A stretch of 64,000 nt of DNA from Nigrospora sphaerica (Eukaryota > Ascomycota > Sordariomycetes > Amphisphaeriales > Apiosporaceae), in NCBI GenBank assembly GCA_018287875.1, contig JAGVVL010000013.1, positions 2,418,001 to 2,482,000 on the forward strand. The letters run 5' to 3'. Of the stretch, positions 42,104 through 55,850 are shown piece by piece (the first letter of the stretch is position 1; every line of letters starts with the position of its first letter). The notes beneath the pieces were generated by a model. It saw only the letters and a program-made list of their open reading frames with translations, did no database searches and was not told the DNA's origin. The position numbers were made by a program, and so were the translations under genes.

Positions 42104-43683
42104 CTACAGCTTCTCCTTGAGCAGGCCCTTCATCCGCTTCTCGACGGCGTTGAGGTACTCGGTCGTCGTCACGTAGTCCTCGCGGGCCGTCTTGCCGCAG
42201 GCCAGGGCCAGGTCCTTGGTCATGATGCCGTCGTGCTCGACCGTGTCGATGCAGGCCTGCTCGAGGCTCTCGGCGAAGGCGACGAGCTCGGGCGTGTCGT
42301 CGAGCTTGCCGCGCTGGATGAGGCCGCGCGTCCAGGCAAAGATGGAGGCGATGGGGTTTGTCGACGTCTCGCGGCCCTTCTGGTGCTCGCGGAAGTGGCG
42401 CGTCACGGTGCCGTGGGCCGCCTCCGACTCAAACGTCTTGCCGTCGGGCGTGATGAGGACCGACGTCATGAGGCCCAGCGAGCCGAAGCCCTGCGCCACA
42501 ATGTCCGACTGCACGTCGCCGTCGTAGTTCTTGAGCGCCATGATGTAGCCGCCCGTGCTCTTGATCATCTGCGCCACCATGTCGTCGATCAGGCGGTGCT
42601 CGTACCAGATGCCCTTGGCCTCGAAGGCCTTCTGGTAGTGGGCATCGTACAGCTCCTGGAAGATGTCCTTGAAGCGGCCGTCGTACTTCTTGAGGATCGT
42701 GTTCTTGGTGCTCATGTACAGGGGCAGGCCCTTGTCAATGGCCAGCTTGAAGCTGGCGTGGGCGAAGCCACGGATGCTCTCGTCCGTGTTGTACTGCGTC
42801 TGCGCCACGCCGCCGCCGTTCTTAAACTGGAAGACCTCGACCTCCTGCGGCTCGCCGCCCTCGGGGGTGAAGACCATGGACAGCTTGCCGGGGCCCTCTA
42901 TAACGCGGTCCTTGGCGCGATACTGGTCGCCGAACGCGTGGCGCCCGATGATGATGGGCTTCTTCCAGCCCTGCACAAGGCGGGGGATGCGGGGGATCAC
43001 AATGGGCTCGCGGAAGACGGTGCCGCCCAGGGCGTTGCGGATGGTGCCGTTGGGGGAGAGCCACACTGTCGCACAAGGCATGTCACGTAAGCATTATGCA
43101 CGAAAAAGAAAAGCGCGTGGGCGTGGCCCAGGGGCGGGGGCGACCCCCTCGCTCAAATCAGAGTGCGGGGGCCGGGGTTGAGGCGGCTTAGGCGCAGCTA
43201 TGAACTGCAGGATGGGCGATACAAAAAGAAAGTTTGATGATGCAGGTGACGGGATACAGTGGTAGGTAGATTCTAGACAGGGCGTGGCTTACTCTGCTTG
43301 AGGTTGAACTCCTTAACACGCGCCTCGTCGGGTGTGATGGTGGCGCACTTGACACCGACCGAGTACTTCTTGATGGCCTCGGCGGCATCGTGGGTGACCT
43401 GGTCGTTGGTCTCGTCGCGGTAGGGCAGGCCGAGATCGTAGTACTTGAGGTCAATGTCGAGGTAGGGGTGGATGAACTTGTCCTTGATGTCCTGCCAGAT
43501 GACACGGGTCATCTCGTCGCCGTCGAGCTCGACGACGGGGTTCTTGACCTTGATCTTATGGGCGGCCATGGCGAGACGTGTGGAGTGGAAGAGCGCTACA
43601 GGCACGGCGGGTCGGGAAACCGAGGGAAACACAGGTCGGGCAGCGCGGGCAGCAAAGGGACGGATCGTTCTGAGGGCGCTCAT
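42104..43683 (-). CDS. IDP1: NADP-dependent isocitrate dehydrogenase
   Basis: Oxidises isocitrate to 2-oxoglutarate and makes NADPH. Minus exons 43293-43683 and 42104-43065, 450 aa, joined as [20 protein letters not shown]. Landmarks: [20 protein letters not shown], the substrate loop [21 protein letters not shown], and the metal/isocitrate signature [38 protein letters not shown] and [13 protein letters not shown] follow. The N-terminus (1-38) is an Arg/Ala-rich mitochondrial presequence. Met39 starts the mature-like [17 protein letters not shown], which could give a cytosolic form if transcription or initiation begins downstream. The C-terminus is KEKL, only loosely like a peroxisomal PTS1. 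The 227-nt intron is longer than most here. Confidence 0.97.
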
Positions 43684-46600
43684 GGTGGCGGGAGGAGACG
43701 GGGTACTGGCGGACGCCGTTTTCTTATAGTCCGGGAAGGGGGTCGTCTATCGTCGGACTATCGCGACACGATGGTCTAGCAGGCCGAGCAGCACTGGTAA
43801 GCCGAGGGTGAAGGCGGGAGACTGGAGTGGGTCGGCGCGGGTGTACACAAGACAGGCGGAACTTGGCCGAGGCTCCCGTCGTCAGAGACGGGGGAAGCCG
43901 GCCAAGCAAAAGGGCGGAAGGGATGTGCATAGAGCGAGCAGGGTCGCGGGGGAAGGCGGGGGACTAACCAATAGAGAGGGCGCGTGCAAGCCGAACGGCT
44001 ATACCTCGAGCTGGCCGCACGGAGAAGGCAAGGAGGAGGGCAGTACCCACGTTGCAAACCACGCTGGCTGTAATGGCGGCCGGGTGAACGGATGGGCGAA
44101 ATGCGACGGGAGGGGAACGTGGCACGAGGGGTTCACCACGCGGCAGGCTCCTGCTGTTATACCGACGACGGGAAGCTGCTGTCTCTACTATCGGCGCGCA
44201 ACAAAACGCATTACCCAAAAGAAAAAGCAGCAACGGGGCCGGTCCAGGAACCGCAGGCATCGATCCCAACGAGGTCGGCGACAGGACCGGAGGGGCGGGC
44301 GTGATGACGAGCCTCCGCTGGCCAGTCTGCCTGGGGTGACGGTGTTCGCCGTCACTCGGACGTGGTTTCCGACGCTGCGAGGGCGGGCAGGCGGGCCCTG
44401 ATCCGTCCCAACCGCCGCCCAGAGTCGCCAGCGCACCGTCCGTCTAGTGCCCACGCCGTCACGCGATGCCCTCATGGCGTAGTCAAAATCTGCAATGGGC
44501 CCCAAAGAGGGGCGTCGCAACTTGCGTCAGCCCGTGCCCAGGGCTGCCAGTGCTGCCAGGGTTCTCCGAGCCCACCTTTTGCCGATGTGCGGAGATGGTT
44601 TGGCACGCCCACGCGCTTGGACGAACGGAACCGTGACAGCCCGGCTCGGCTCGGAGAACGGCGCAAAGCGCAGCGAGATAAACGGCTCCGACCTTTTTTC
44701 TATTCTGGAAGAGAGCTCAGACGCCGTCCTGTCAGCCTGGGCCGTAGCAAATGCCCAGATGCAGCCACGGGCCGGGAACAAAAAGAGGGAAAAGAAAAAA
44801 AGGTTCCCAAACTCGTCAAACGCACGTCAACGCGGGCGATAAGGTGCACGTACTGCAGTGCTTGCATGAAGGTCCCACTCGTGAGCGGCCTGTCTCTGTA
44901 CCTACTAGTACCCATGCGCGTGCCACTACTGTCCCACCTGGAGCTCCGTTAAGGGAGAGGTAGCTATTTTTTACTCACTTACGTACTACCTAAGTAAAAC
45001 CACAAGTGACGACCTTTCCATGCAAATGCAGATAACAATTTAGATAGTTTGGCAAAGATAAGGAAGGAAGATCAGTAGGTACCATCTATGTGACTTGGAA
45101 CTCGTGACGCAGTAAGAAAGCCCATTCGTAGTCAAGCCGGGCACCCCATCAACCCCTTCCAAGTTCCTAAAATACGTTTATTGTAAGGCTATCACATTTG
45201 CCGGCTCCGGTCATCACTGCTTGGGGCGTGAGCTTCCGCTCCAACTCCATCTCGGCCTTCCACCGAGACACTTCTTCCATGCCTATGGGCCAACATATTG
45301 CCGGATGTGATGGAGGGTTTCCGGGGGCAGATTGCACCTGGCCTAGGTAGTTAATCTCCCCGACTTCTGGCTTGAGCCGCCACTCGTGCTGTTGCGGCGG
45401 TACATGCTGCCGCCCTGCTTTCAAGCACTGTAGGCGAAGCTGATACCAGGTTCCAGATCAAGGTAGCGAAGGCAATGGGACAGCCTGGTCACGCTGGTTG
45501 TGCGGGTTGCGTGGATAACAACGAGACAACATATGCGCACAGGGGCACTCGGAATAGGCGGATGAAAGGGGGAGGGGGGGAGGTGTTGAGATGCTGTAAT
45601 CACCGTCCAATGAAGAATAACAATGGACTCTCGGTGCTCGAAATATAAACTTACGTGGTGGACGCTGTGTGGCTAAGAACTTGGGAAGTTCAAGTTATCT
45701 AACATGTTGATTAATACAGCTACAGCTACACGAAAGTGACTCCGCAAGAGCAACCCGAGTTTACCATACACGCTGTGTGATTAGTCGAGCCTCGACGGCG
45801 AAAACATACGAACACCACAAGTCCTCACAAGTGATATAGGTAGTTTAAACCTTGCAGTATGTGTAATGCATATGTTCAATTTTTTTTTTTGGGCTATGGC
45901 TTTAAGCGCCCGCGGGGACTTGTTTGCTGCTCCTGTCTTTCCATTCCTAGCCCTGGCCTTGAGAACGTTTCTGTATTCCGGTCCCTTGCTTTTCACAGCC
46001 GAAAGGGAAGTACTGCCCGGAAGAGATATTCGTACACGCCCATTCCCTTCCCTCGTTTGCGGAACATGGCGAGTGCACCTCCTTGGCGTTTGCGCCTGGG
46101 TTCCTTTGATCCCGTATTGGTGAGTAAAAGCCGTACCGTGACGTTCCCGGCTACGTCCTGTGCGTATAGCCTCGTATCTCGCTCTTGCGATGAGCAGCGG
46201 CCGATCATGCAGGTCATTCAGGTGGCTCGTGGCACCCGGTCTGCCTTGCCGCGTAGATGCATAACGTAGCCCCCCCCCCTCTTCTTCTGGATCATTGTCG
46301 AGATCGGTTGTCTAAGTGTCCCGCCACCGTCGTTGTGGTTCGTGACCGTGTGAGTCGGTGACGAGAGGCGGGTAATCGCAATACCTTGGCGCCGGTTTTT
46401 CCAGATGCGAAGTTTAGAGCTGCGCCACCCCTCCCTGGTAAGAACGTACACCTGCGCCCCCCCTCCCCCTTCTTCCATAAAGGACCAACCCCCGTCGTTC
46501 CTATTTGGGACCACCAAAATGCAATCAGACCACAGCCTGCCTCGTCGCACCCCGGAATGTGCAACAGGAAAACTGCCGCGGCGCACGTGCCGTCGTCTCG

Positions 46601-46881
46601 GTGGGTGTTTCTGTCTAGGTCTCGTCGCTGTGGTGTGGGGGGTTTGTGGCTGTGGTCATCAACCGTGTGATACGCCAGCCGGCAACCAAACGCCATCCGA
46701 GCCAATGTCATACCCAACATAGTCGAATAAACGAGCAAAGGAAACGCCATCCGATTAAATATCATAACCAAGGGGGTGGAATAAAACAGCAGTTTTTGGT
46801 GAGGGTTTTCCCATCATCGGCGAAACAAATGAGAGAAGACTCGGTGAGGCGGCGGCGCACCGAGGACCGGGGGTGTTCACC
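43684..46881. other. Intergenic, 3.2 kb
   Basis: No supported gene. The first part is the dehydrogenase promoter; 44950-45120 and 45600-45900 are AT-rich. Short frames have no recognisable domain. Confidence 0.45.
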
Positions 46882-47793
46882 TCACTGGTCCCGCAGGCGC
46901 TGGCGCTTCTTGTCGCACGGGACGCGGCAGTGGGGGCATTCAAAGCGATACTGGTCGACGCGGACGCGGGCGAGGCAGCGGGTACAGCGCCACCAGGCGC
47001 GGGGGACGTGACGGCGCTGGCGGTACCAGTCGTCCGACTCGCCCCGGCGGCGGGCGAGGTCCTCGAGGTGGAAGTCGCGGTAGTGGTCGCGGCAGTGGTC
47101 GATGCGGTGGAAAGCGTCGCCCGACCGCTGGCACTTGGGGTAGTCGCAGTAGAACTTCTCCTTGTCCTCGTCGGCCATGTGGACGTGCTTGACGTGCCGG
47201 TCCCGGTCCGCCTTGCGCTTGAAGGGCTTGGAGTCGCAGCCGCCGTGCTGGCAGACGTACGACCCGTTGGCTTCGCTGGGCGCCTCGAACGTCTCGGCAT
47301 CGGGCTCGATGCGCGGGCTGTGGCACAGGGTTAGAGCTAGAGCCTCCCCGTATAGCGTCGGAAGTCGGCTCTTGAGCACTTACACGTCACTGCCAAAGGG
47401 CATGGTCATATCCCCTGGCATAGGCGGCGCCGTGGTGTAGGCAAGGGGCCATTCGGTAGTTTGGTACATGGTCATGTTATTCTGGGGCACGTGTATGTCG
47501 TTGCCGTACCAGCCGCGGCCCGCATCCGTGCCATCGCCTTTGTAGGTAGGCGAGGGGTCATACATAGGGAAGCCGTCGAAGGACTCTGGATAGTAGTCCA
47601 TGTTGCCGCTCATGGCTACAGGGGTCACGGGAGACAGCCCGTCGTTGTACGTGGCCGAATGTTTCGATTCGATCGATGGCCCACGGCTCATGGACGGGGC
47701 GGACGGTGAACACGCCGTGTCGGTGCCACCCGAATCGACATAAAGGTAATCCGGAGGGTACACGTAAGAGCTCTGGTACCTGCCCGGGTCCAT
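46882..47793 (-). CDS. C2H2-type zinc-finger protein, putative regulator
   Basis: 281 aa from minus exons 47384-47793 and 46882-47317 (donor GTAAGT, join GSDVPRIEPDAETFE). The N-terminal half is Tyr/Pro/Ser/Met-rich and disordered, as in activation regions of fungal regulators. The C-terminal half carries zinc-finger-like units. The first is YVCQHGGCDSKPFKRKADRD with RHVKHVH (first Cys at 159); the second is FYCDYPKCQRSGDAFHRIDH with CRDHYRDFH. A Cys4-like unit, RCTRCLAR to FECPHC, follows. The spacing is typical of a family of filamentous-fungal C2H2 proteins with an RxDHxRDHxRxxH second finger. Target genes are unknown. The protein ends shortly after, at CDKKRQRLRDQ. Confidence 0.85.
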
Positions 47794-50700
47794 GGTTTTT
47801 TTCTTCGCAGGGCCGTCCGTCGGGGAAAACGGACGACTAATATGACCGTGATTTGGTCCGTTCGGGGGCTCTGACGGTGTGAAAAGACGGAACTAATTGA
47901 AGACGCGGAAATGGTGGCGGGCGAGGACCCTTGCGTGGAGGATCACGACGACCGCGGGTGCGGTTCGTTGTGCAAGTCCTTATCCGTGTGGTTGAGTAGG
48001 TAGCCAAAGGGACCGGACTGGAAAAGGCATGAAGTGCTTGCACAAATATCGGGGGGTTTCTAGGGGTCCGCGGGAGCAGGGCAGCAGGTGTCTGTGGATT
48101 CCCGCCGACGGTTCATGAAAGACGGGATGGATGCTTGTTTGTCCTGGAGGGCTAGGGATGAGGCCGTCGGATAGTTATAATTCGGCGGGAGCATGGCTGG
48201 GACGAGAGGCCGGGAAGGAGTCTCGCAGGCGCACTCTCGGACCACAAGGCGTGCATAGTCGGAGAAGAAGGCGATGGCACTAGTTGTGGCATGGCTGAGT
48301 ATAGAAAGAGATCTTCGCGCAGACAAGAGCACCTTCAGCTGCAGCATGCGCTGCATGCAGCTCGTCTGAAACGGAAACCAGTCTGGTACGGCAGGGCTGG
48401 GGACGGGGAGTACGCGGGTAGGCACAGCATCGACATCTCGTGGACGGCCTATGACGAGCCTCCAATATCGTCCCTGTCCTACGAGATAGCCCATTGGCCA
48501 CGACGTAGACTCCCTGTATCGGAGGGGGGAAGACCACCAAAGCAAGCAGCAACCCCCCCCTGGCGCTATAGCCGGGGCAGGGGTTGCATGCTCTGTCGAG
48601 TACGCGGTTTTTCGTACAGGCTTCTACACCCAAGGAATGATGACCAAACAGGAACCGAGTGGGTTTCGGTGAAGCTACATGGGCCTATCGGAACGCATCG
48701 AGGCTGAGCAAACAGACTGATCGCGCATGTTGGACGCCGGCTGGCTGAGAAGCGACAGTATAGGTTACAGAGGAGCCCGTGGCTTGGTCCACCTGTTGAA
48801 ACGGCATTGGCCTGGCAGCGAGCCAGAAACAAGGCGAACCAAGCCCCTAGACGTCCAAGTTCGAGGCTGGTGCTCGAAGCAGTTATTGTTGTTGGTTTAG
48901 CTGCTTGTGGGTGGGGAGGACGAGCTGATGGCGATGTTTGTTTGGCTGGGGTTCAGGCCCGTCGACGTTTTCTTCCTTCTCCTGACCGCAGTCGCGATTT
49001 CAATGGACTCATGAGGGATTTCCTTGCTCTATCGCCGCCCCCCTTGGGGAGCCGGTAGAGCCGCAAGCGCGCGGTCTGGACCGTGGGTTGGTTGACGCAA
49101 TGTGGCCGTGTACGCCTCGGCGTGAAGTTGTTCGGGATAGCATCGCGTAGCCAATCAGGCCCGAGTCCAGGGGTCGGCTGTGCCAACGGCTGCCTGGAGC
49201 CTTGTCGCTCTCAGCCACGACACATGGTCCTGGTCCTGCATGGACTATTGGTTAGCGCGCTTCGAGGGCGGCGACACGTAGGTTGTTGTTGCTGACTTCC
49301 CCGGTATCGATCTCGTGGCTTTTTTGCTTCTTCTGTCCCCATCTCTCTTTCCCTCTCCGCAACGTCCACAGGAGCGCCGGCATTCCGGTTTGCCCTGCAG
49401 GAAGCCCTGCGAAGAAGCCTTGCCAACGCAACTGCGGCCTCATGTTTGCCTTCTTTTCTGCATTGCCCGGCCTGAGCTGCCGGCAAGCCTCCGTGAAAAG
49501 GGGGGTTTTCCGTGCCTTTGGCTTTTATTTGTCCCATGGGTTTGTGCGCCGAGTAGGCCTCTACTGCTTGACAAAGTGAGGCTGCTGGCCACTTGTTGGC
49601 CGGCAACCCTCGCACGTCTCCCAGCCAGACACACATCTTATTTGCTGCCTGGACAGGCAAGCCCCTCCCATCCTTTGAGCCAAGCCCAAGAGGCCAAGCG
49701 AGCGTTGGCGTTTGCGGGTTCGAGCGTACTTGTAACACCCTCATCAGTCAGAACAGGTCCATTTGATATGAGGGAATTTCGAGGCCCCGGATTCAGCCCC
49801 CGATACTTAGAGAATGAGGCCGCCGTAGTTTTGTTGAGGTGGCACTGAAGCCGTGCTCGGTAGTGGGCCTTCCGCCAGGCAGATTTTATGCGAATATCGT
49901 ATCTGACATGCAGGACTTCCTGGTCCCTCCAGCGTTGCGCACGTCGTTGGTTAGATTTCACCCGGCTTCGAACTCGGGGAGACGATCGCCGGTGTTTTGA
50001 ACGTAACCTGCTTCTTATTTGTCTCCGCCGATCCGAGACAGGGACAAGGCAGAGCGGCACCCGATACCTAAATAAATACTTGAACACTTCTTTCCCCGGA
50101 TATATCAGTCATCCCGTGATTGGGTAGCAACGCAGCAACACGTATAGACGACGATTGGTTATTCAGAACTTGTGCCACGTTGCGCAAGCCTTCGCTTTTC
50201 CCGCCTTTAATGTAGACCGATGAACCCGGCGCTCTCAATGATTTGGCCGTGAAGCACCGTCACTTGAAAGACTGCATGTGGTGAGTCTGACTGCTGCAAC
50301 ACTCATCACATGTTTCTCCAGCCTGCCGCCTTTATAAGTGCTGGCGAACTGCCAACCACCTGGCACTTGCAGCTGAATGAGTGTCAGCCTCCCTCTCTAG
50401 AGATTTTTCAGCGAACCGCCTTTATGTTCGCGAGATAGTGTCCGACTTCATACTGCCCAGGTCATGCTATTGCCAACCAGAAATGATTCCTGAGACTGAT
50501 GTCCACTAGAAGACCAGCAGAGCAGCAGACCAGCGGAAAAAGAACGTGATCTGATGGACCGAGACTAGATGTAAGCCACTTCGCAAAGAAGCCGGGTTAC
50601 AACCGCTCCAACCCATTGCCGATTTCGCCTCGAAGTGAATGATAGAGGGCATCTTGCACTTGAACCTTGAAATACTAATCCCAGGTTCCTCCTTGGCAGA

Positions 50701-53700
50701 AGTACACAGCTGGGGGCTATTCGTACCAGTAAGCACCAATGGTAGATGTTAGTCTTCAGAACCAAGCGAAAGAGCATCTATTCCCTTAAGTAGTACCGTT
50801 ACGAGACTGAAGCTACTACCCAAGCCAGATCTCCTCTTCTGCACTAACCACTTTCTGTCGTCCTTCCCGTCGCCCGGGTTGTACTATCGTGTAGCGAACT
50901 GTGATACAAGATAATGCCCCAGTGCATACTAGTCATTTCTCGGTCGTTGCCCCTTATGTAGTACGTATGTATGTATATGTGCTCGTACGCCGTATTACGG
51001 AGGTATTTCCATACCTACGCCAAGCCGTTTGCCTCGCCCATGGCCTCCAACCTGAGCTTTTAGCCTCGTTAACGGTGCCGCCCTGTAAAGCGTACCGAGC
51101 CATACGGGAAGCGATTGGCCGGCCGGCTCGTGGAAGCTAGGGGCACTGCCGGGACCTTTCCGGCACTGTGCATGCTGTTCCCTGCCGGCCTGCGTCCTAC
51201 TTTGTTATCACACTCGCCAGCTTGGTTCTTTCGCGTGCACAGGCGTCCGCACGTATTCGGTGCAGTCTAGCAAGGTCAGAACACGAGGTAGCCAGCAGTA
51301 TAATAACATGGGTTCGCTTGCAGATTGGCAGGACTGCCGTCTCTCACTCGCTAGGCGGAAAGCAACAAGTCCCCAAAAGACATTCTGGGGCTTCCATCCT
51401 CGGTCTTGCCTCGCCCTTCTCGCTTGCTGGATGGCCTGTGTGGTCCTACCGGAGGCGTGTGTCAAGGCCACAGCAACATCGGACCGAAAAACAGCGTGAG
51501 ACGACTGCTGAGGGGAACCAGGCCGAATCTAAAGTCCATCACACACGGCACTTAGCATGATCCTCGTTCCCAATCGCCTAACAGGGGGAGAGACTCTTCA
51601 CGCTCTCGAGCTACGGAACACTCGGATCCGTTGTAAATTCTTTACAGAACCACCGCATGTACCCACCTCAATGGTACCATACTTTCCACCCGTTTGCCCT
51701 GAAAACTTCTACTCCGGTTTGTATTGTTGTACGAAAACCTGGATTTAGCTCCGGCGAAAACGAACACAGCGCTCGCCTCTTCAGGCAGCAAGTCTGCTCG
51801 ACAAGAGACAGATCATGGCCAGGCTCGCGACCCCAACATTGTAGCGAGATGCGATGGGTGTCTGTGTGACAAGCCGGCATATGCTCATCGCACGAGGGCT
51901 GGGTTGAAACAACCTGTAAGAAAGCCTCCGGTAACTTTGCACTTTGATAGTGGTCCCCAAAACCACGTCAATATTCCACGAAGCCGAAGTGTCAGGTATG
52001 TGTTGTCTACGCGAACCCGGAAACGCAGACGGGCGGCCGAAGAGGACTCAGCCAGCACCAGCTGGGACAGATTCCCCAACGACCCTACAATACTCTAAGA
52101 ACACGGCACCATGTTTGACTAGGAGATCAACATGTAAGTAGACACGACAAGGGTCGGGAGCCGGCTCGCTCGATAGAGAGGGGAAACATGTCATGGGGAA
52201 CACCAATGGGATTCGTTCTGGCATCCCGGTCCTCAGAGCGCCAGGCCGCCGACCGGGTGGAGCTCGGCTGGCCCCGTTGTTTACGTGGACAGGTGCTGGA
52301 ACGGACCCGGGCTGAACATCGTTTCGGAGATGGCACCCGAGTTGGCTTGATGATCTACCTTTTTTCGAGGAGGCGTGTTACAGCGGGTTAGGATCGCCGC
52401 GGGCCTGGTCTGCAATAACGGGCAAAGCGGCGTCATGCCATTCGTATCGCGATGCATGGCTCCGCAGTGATGCAGTGATAGAAACTGGTATACCACGGTA
52501 GCGCGAGACGGCTATCCGTACAGAGCAAGCATGCCAGCGTCTCATGTCCATGAGTCGAGGGATGCGAGCTAGGCTGCTAGGGACCCCTCGATCGTGTACT
52601 GAAACTACCAGTAGACCACATGCTTGCCGTAGATAGTCTAGACGCTAAGCAGGCGAAGGTCCCTGGAGGTGCAGGCCAACCCCCGATAGGCTGAGGGCGA
52701 CTCGAACCGGGGGTAGACTTCGGTTTGAAGCTCACGGGTCCCTGTCGCCGGCAGGATATCTCCAACTACGGTGGTGGGGTGCTGATGGTCGTCTGACCCT
52801 GGAGACGAGCAGACGTTTGTGCCGCCATTACAGCGCCGTCTCTACACATGCAGCCGGCCATCTGCCGTGTAGCCCATCTATGAAGGAGATAATGCTCAAT
52901 GCAGTCGGCATGCCTTTCATGGACTGGCAACAGTGGGACGGACAAGCAGCCAGGCGAGGCCACCGGTGTAGGATATGGAGAGGCGGCAGTTGATGGTAAG
53001 CACACCACTACCAAGCGCCAATCCAATGGACTCTGTCGTCTGCGGCACGGCGCAATACCGTCAGCGGGTGAGCGGCCTGCCTGGCTGTACCTACTTGCTA
53101 CTATGTTTCTTCTCCCTTATAAGCCTGAGCCGGTAGCAGGTCCAGTCGTCAGGATGTGCGCCCCCCGATAACACCATGGGCATTGTGGAGGGGCCTGGAC
53201 CTTCGTCTAAGAGGTTGATACAGCCGGACTGGTACATTGCGTCTACGTCACTACCCCGGCCAGAGGAAGGGGGTCGGTGGGGGAACGTGACGGTTTGCCG
53301 ATCATTAAGTTGGGGTCAAGATGAGAGTGAACGCGGGCTCCGATGATAGACAGGAGTTTTGCCGATCCTCGAAGTCCTCCTGGGACAGCCGGGACCGGTA
53401 AAGGATCGCCAGGGCCGCGTGCCTGCTCGTACAAGCAGCAGTAGGACGAAGTCGGACTAGATGTCAGCAACCGGCAGGAAGTCAGATAATCATTTTCTAC
53501 CACTAAGGCCGAGTGTGAACCGGGGAGGCGCCATTGAGTTCAGGTAGGCCTGGGTCGGCCGGGCTGGGCAGGAAGATGGTGCGAGGTTGTGGATGGGCTG
53601 TCGGGAGCTCTTTATCGTGCCTGATCCGTATCTGCGGCCGTCGGGGAGGGTGATACCTTGACTGGCGGGCCCGACACACACACGTCGCACGGCTGACCGA

Positions 53701-55850
53701 GAGAGTGGCGATCCGTCGCCGACAACGGAAATCAACAACTCCCGCGTGCTCCTAAAGCCCAAGCAAGGAATATATGGCGTCCCGAAGGTAGAGGAGGATC
53801 GGTAGAGAGCTGTCTGTGGAAACGGGGGTGGGGGTTTTTGCGCGAGCTGGGGCTGGCGGGCGGGCGGGCGAGCAGGCCAACCAGTTACACGGCTGTCCGC
53901 GAGTATGACAGTGATGCCGTGGCCGTGTGCTGCTGTTTAGCTGGGGATTCTGTCATTATTCATAGCATGGAGACGAGACAAGCCGACGGGCGCTCTGCAA
54001 GCGCCGCCACATCTATGGTGGTGGTGGTAGTGGTGTCGCTGCGGGTGCTGTTGCGCCTGCTTCTGTTGGGATGGTGCGCCGAAAGTTGCAAAGAAAAAAA
54101 CGACACCGGGGAGCTCTTCCGCGCCGAGGTGCCAGCCTAACGAGAACCTGCGGAATGTGAAAGCCGATGTTCCATTGCCTCTGGCACCAGGGCGCCCCGA
54201 GAAACAAGCAAGCCACGCTAGGTTGCCTGGGTTCGCAAACGGCCGACCGGACAGGGCGCTTGTTGAACAGCATCGGCATGGGATCCATGAACGGGTATAC
54301 ATGGGCAGAGCACAAACGTGGGAACGACCTAAAGCGCCACCTCATCATGTTAGCTTTGCTCCACTGCTTGCATGAATGACCATCAGCCCGGCTGTTTCTC
54401 TCGCCTCTGTGCACCCGACACCCACAGCGTTGATTTGATCTAGAAGCCTGAGAAGCCGGACGCCGCCAGCATGGGCCACGGGAAGAAGACCCTGAAATGG
54501 GCCTCGTGTTTCAGCGGGTGTACCGTACCGGTCATCTCCCGGAGCCCAATGATATCAGTGTCAGTACTCTACCTAGGATAGACGCCCGGGTAACATGGGA
54601 GGTGATCCTTCCTCCGTACTTGCTCCGATCAGGTATCCGTCGCATTGACTTAGACTTTGGGCATTAGAACGCAGAATCACAAGCCTCCGCCTCGGCCGGT
54701 GGTGGGATCCAGATTGATAATAGGCGGGTTGTGCGTGTACCCGTCCGAGACCATTGCCCACTTCCTGCTCTTGCTCTCCTCTCGCCTTTCAGTCTTTGAA
54801 GCAAAGGAAAGTAAAGGTGTGAAATAGAACAACGTCATCTGAGCCAGTCCAGCCGAGGTCGCCCGCCTCAGCATCCATCTTATACGGGAAACCGTACGCC
54901 TCCCTCCGATCCCTTCCATCGTCTCTGCCTGAACCTACGCGGCACAGGCACAGGCACAGGCACAAACGCACGGTTGAGACGAGCTTGGATCGGTGTCGTC
55001 GTTCCGCAGCGAAGCGATAAGGACCCCCGTTGATCAGCAGGTTACCACAGCGCCCGGAAAGCGAGGCCAGGTACTTCTTGTTCGAATCTGTACCTGACAT
55101 CCCATTCACACCCCATCCATTTCCCGATACATACGTACGCCGACCCTGACGTCCCATCCCCTCCCGCCGTCCATCATTGGGCCCCCCGTTCGTGAGGTCC
55201 TATTTGCCAGCCAAGCAGTCATCCCTGTATCCTCTGGCAGCTGTGACCCGGACGGGCAACTGCAACTGCCCTCCTGCCCAGTAAAAGAGCGTCACTTGCT
55301 ACCCAAACTCCACTTTCCCGACCTCTTACTTGCGCATCCAACCATCCACCATCTCGCACATGGGCCTCGATTCACTGCCTGTCTGATCCTGACCTACCCT
55401 ACGTACATAGGCCGTGTTGATCCAGCGTCTTGTCTTGCTGCCCTCTGTTGCTGTTGGAGCTACTACTATAACCCACACTGGCATCCCACGCCCGACCACT
55501 TCAGCACGACACACTGCCCTTGACCCTAGACGCTCGCGGACTAGCAGCCCCATCCGTCTTCCCTCGACTGGCTTGCAACGCATCACCTCCGCCTCGTCGT
55601 AGAGCAAAGAAAGTACTACCGGGGCCCTGAGCTATCCGTCCCGCTCACTTGACCTATTATTTGTTCCCTCCCCCGCTCCCCTCCAAAAATCCGAGCCTAG
55701 CACACAGTACCGCACCCAACCTGGACCACACCGCAAACCACCATTTCAACCACCACCGACCTTTGCGCGTAACCCAGACCTGGGCACATCACCATCTCGG
55801 AATCTCTTCTTTTTCTCCCCTCATCCGACCGCGACTCTCCCACCGCCACC
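47794..55850. other. Gene-poor region, 8 kb
   Basis: I could not support any gene. Open frames are short, overlap antisense partners and show no domain or convincing intron-joined continuity. Contents seen: a (GGCACA)4 repeat at 54941-54964, GGT-rich sequence near 54017-54035, AT-rich stretches around 50100-51000, and C/T-rich sequence from about 55280 to 55850 that looks like a long promoter/leader for the endosulfine gene. Lineage-specific or non-coding genes could be hidden here. Confidence 0.4.
54941..54964. repeat. (GGCACA)4 microsatellite
   Basis: Four perfect hexamer copies in tandem in non-coding sequence. Confidence 0.85.

Noticed and set aside
41759..43090. 443-aa plus-strand frame
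   Set aside because: Antisense shadow of the isocitrate dehydrogenase gene.
49638..50087. 149-aa Arg-rich minus-strand frame
   Set aside because: Arg-rich without any domain, and overlapped by other chance frames; no support for coding.
52680..52710. tRNA T-arm-like sequence (GGTTCGAGTC on the minus strand)
   Set aside because: The stem does not pair and no D or anticodon arm lies at the right distance.
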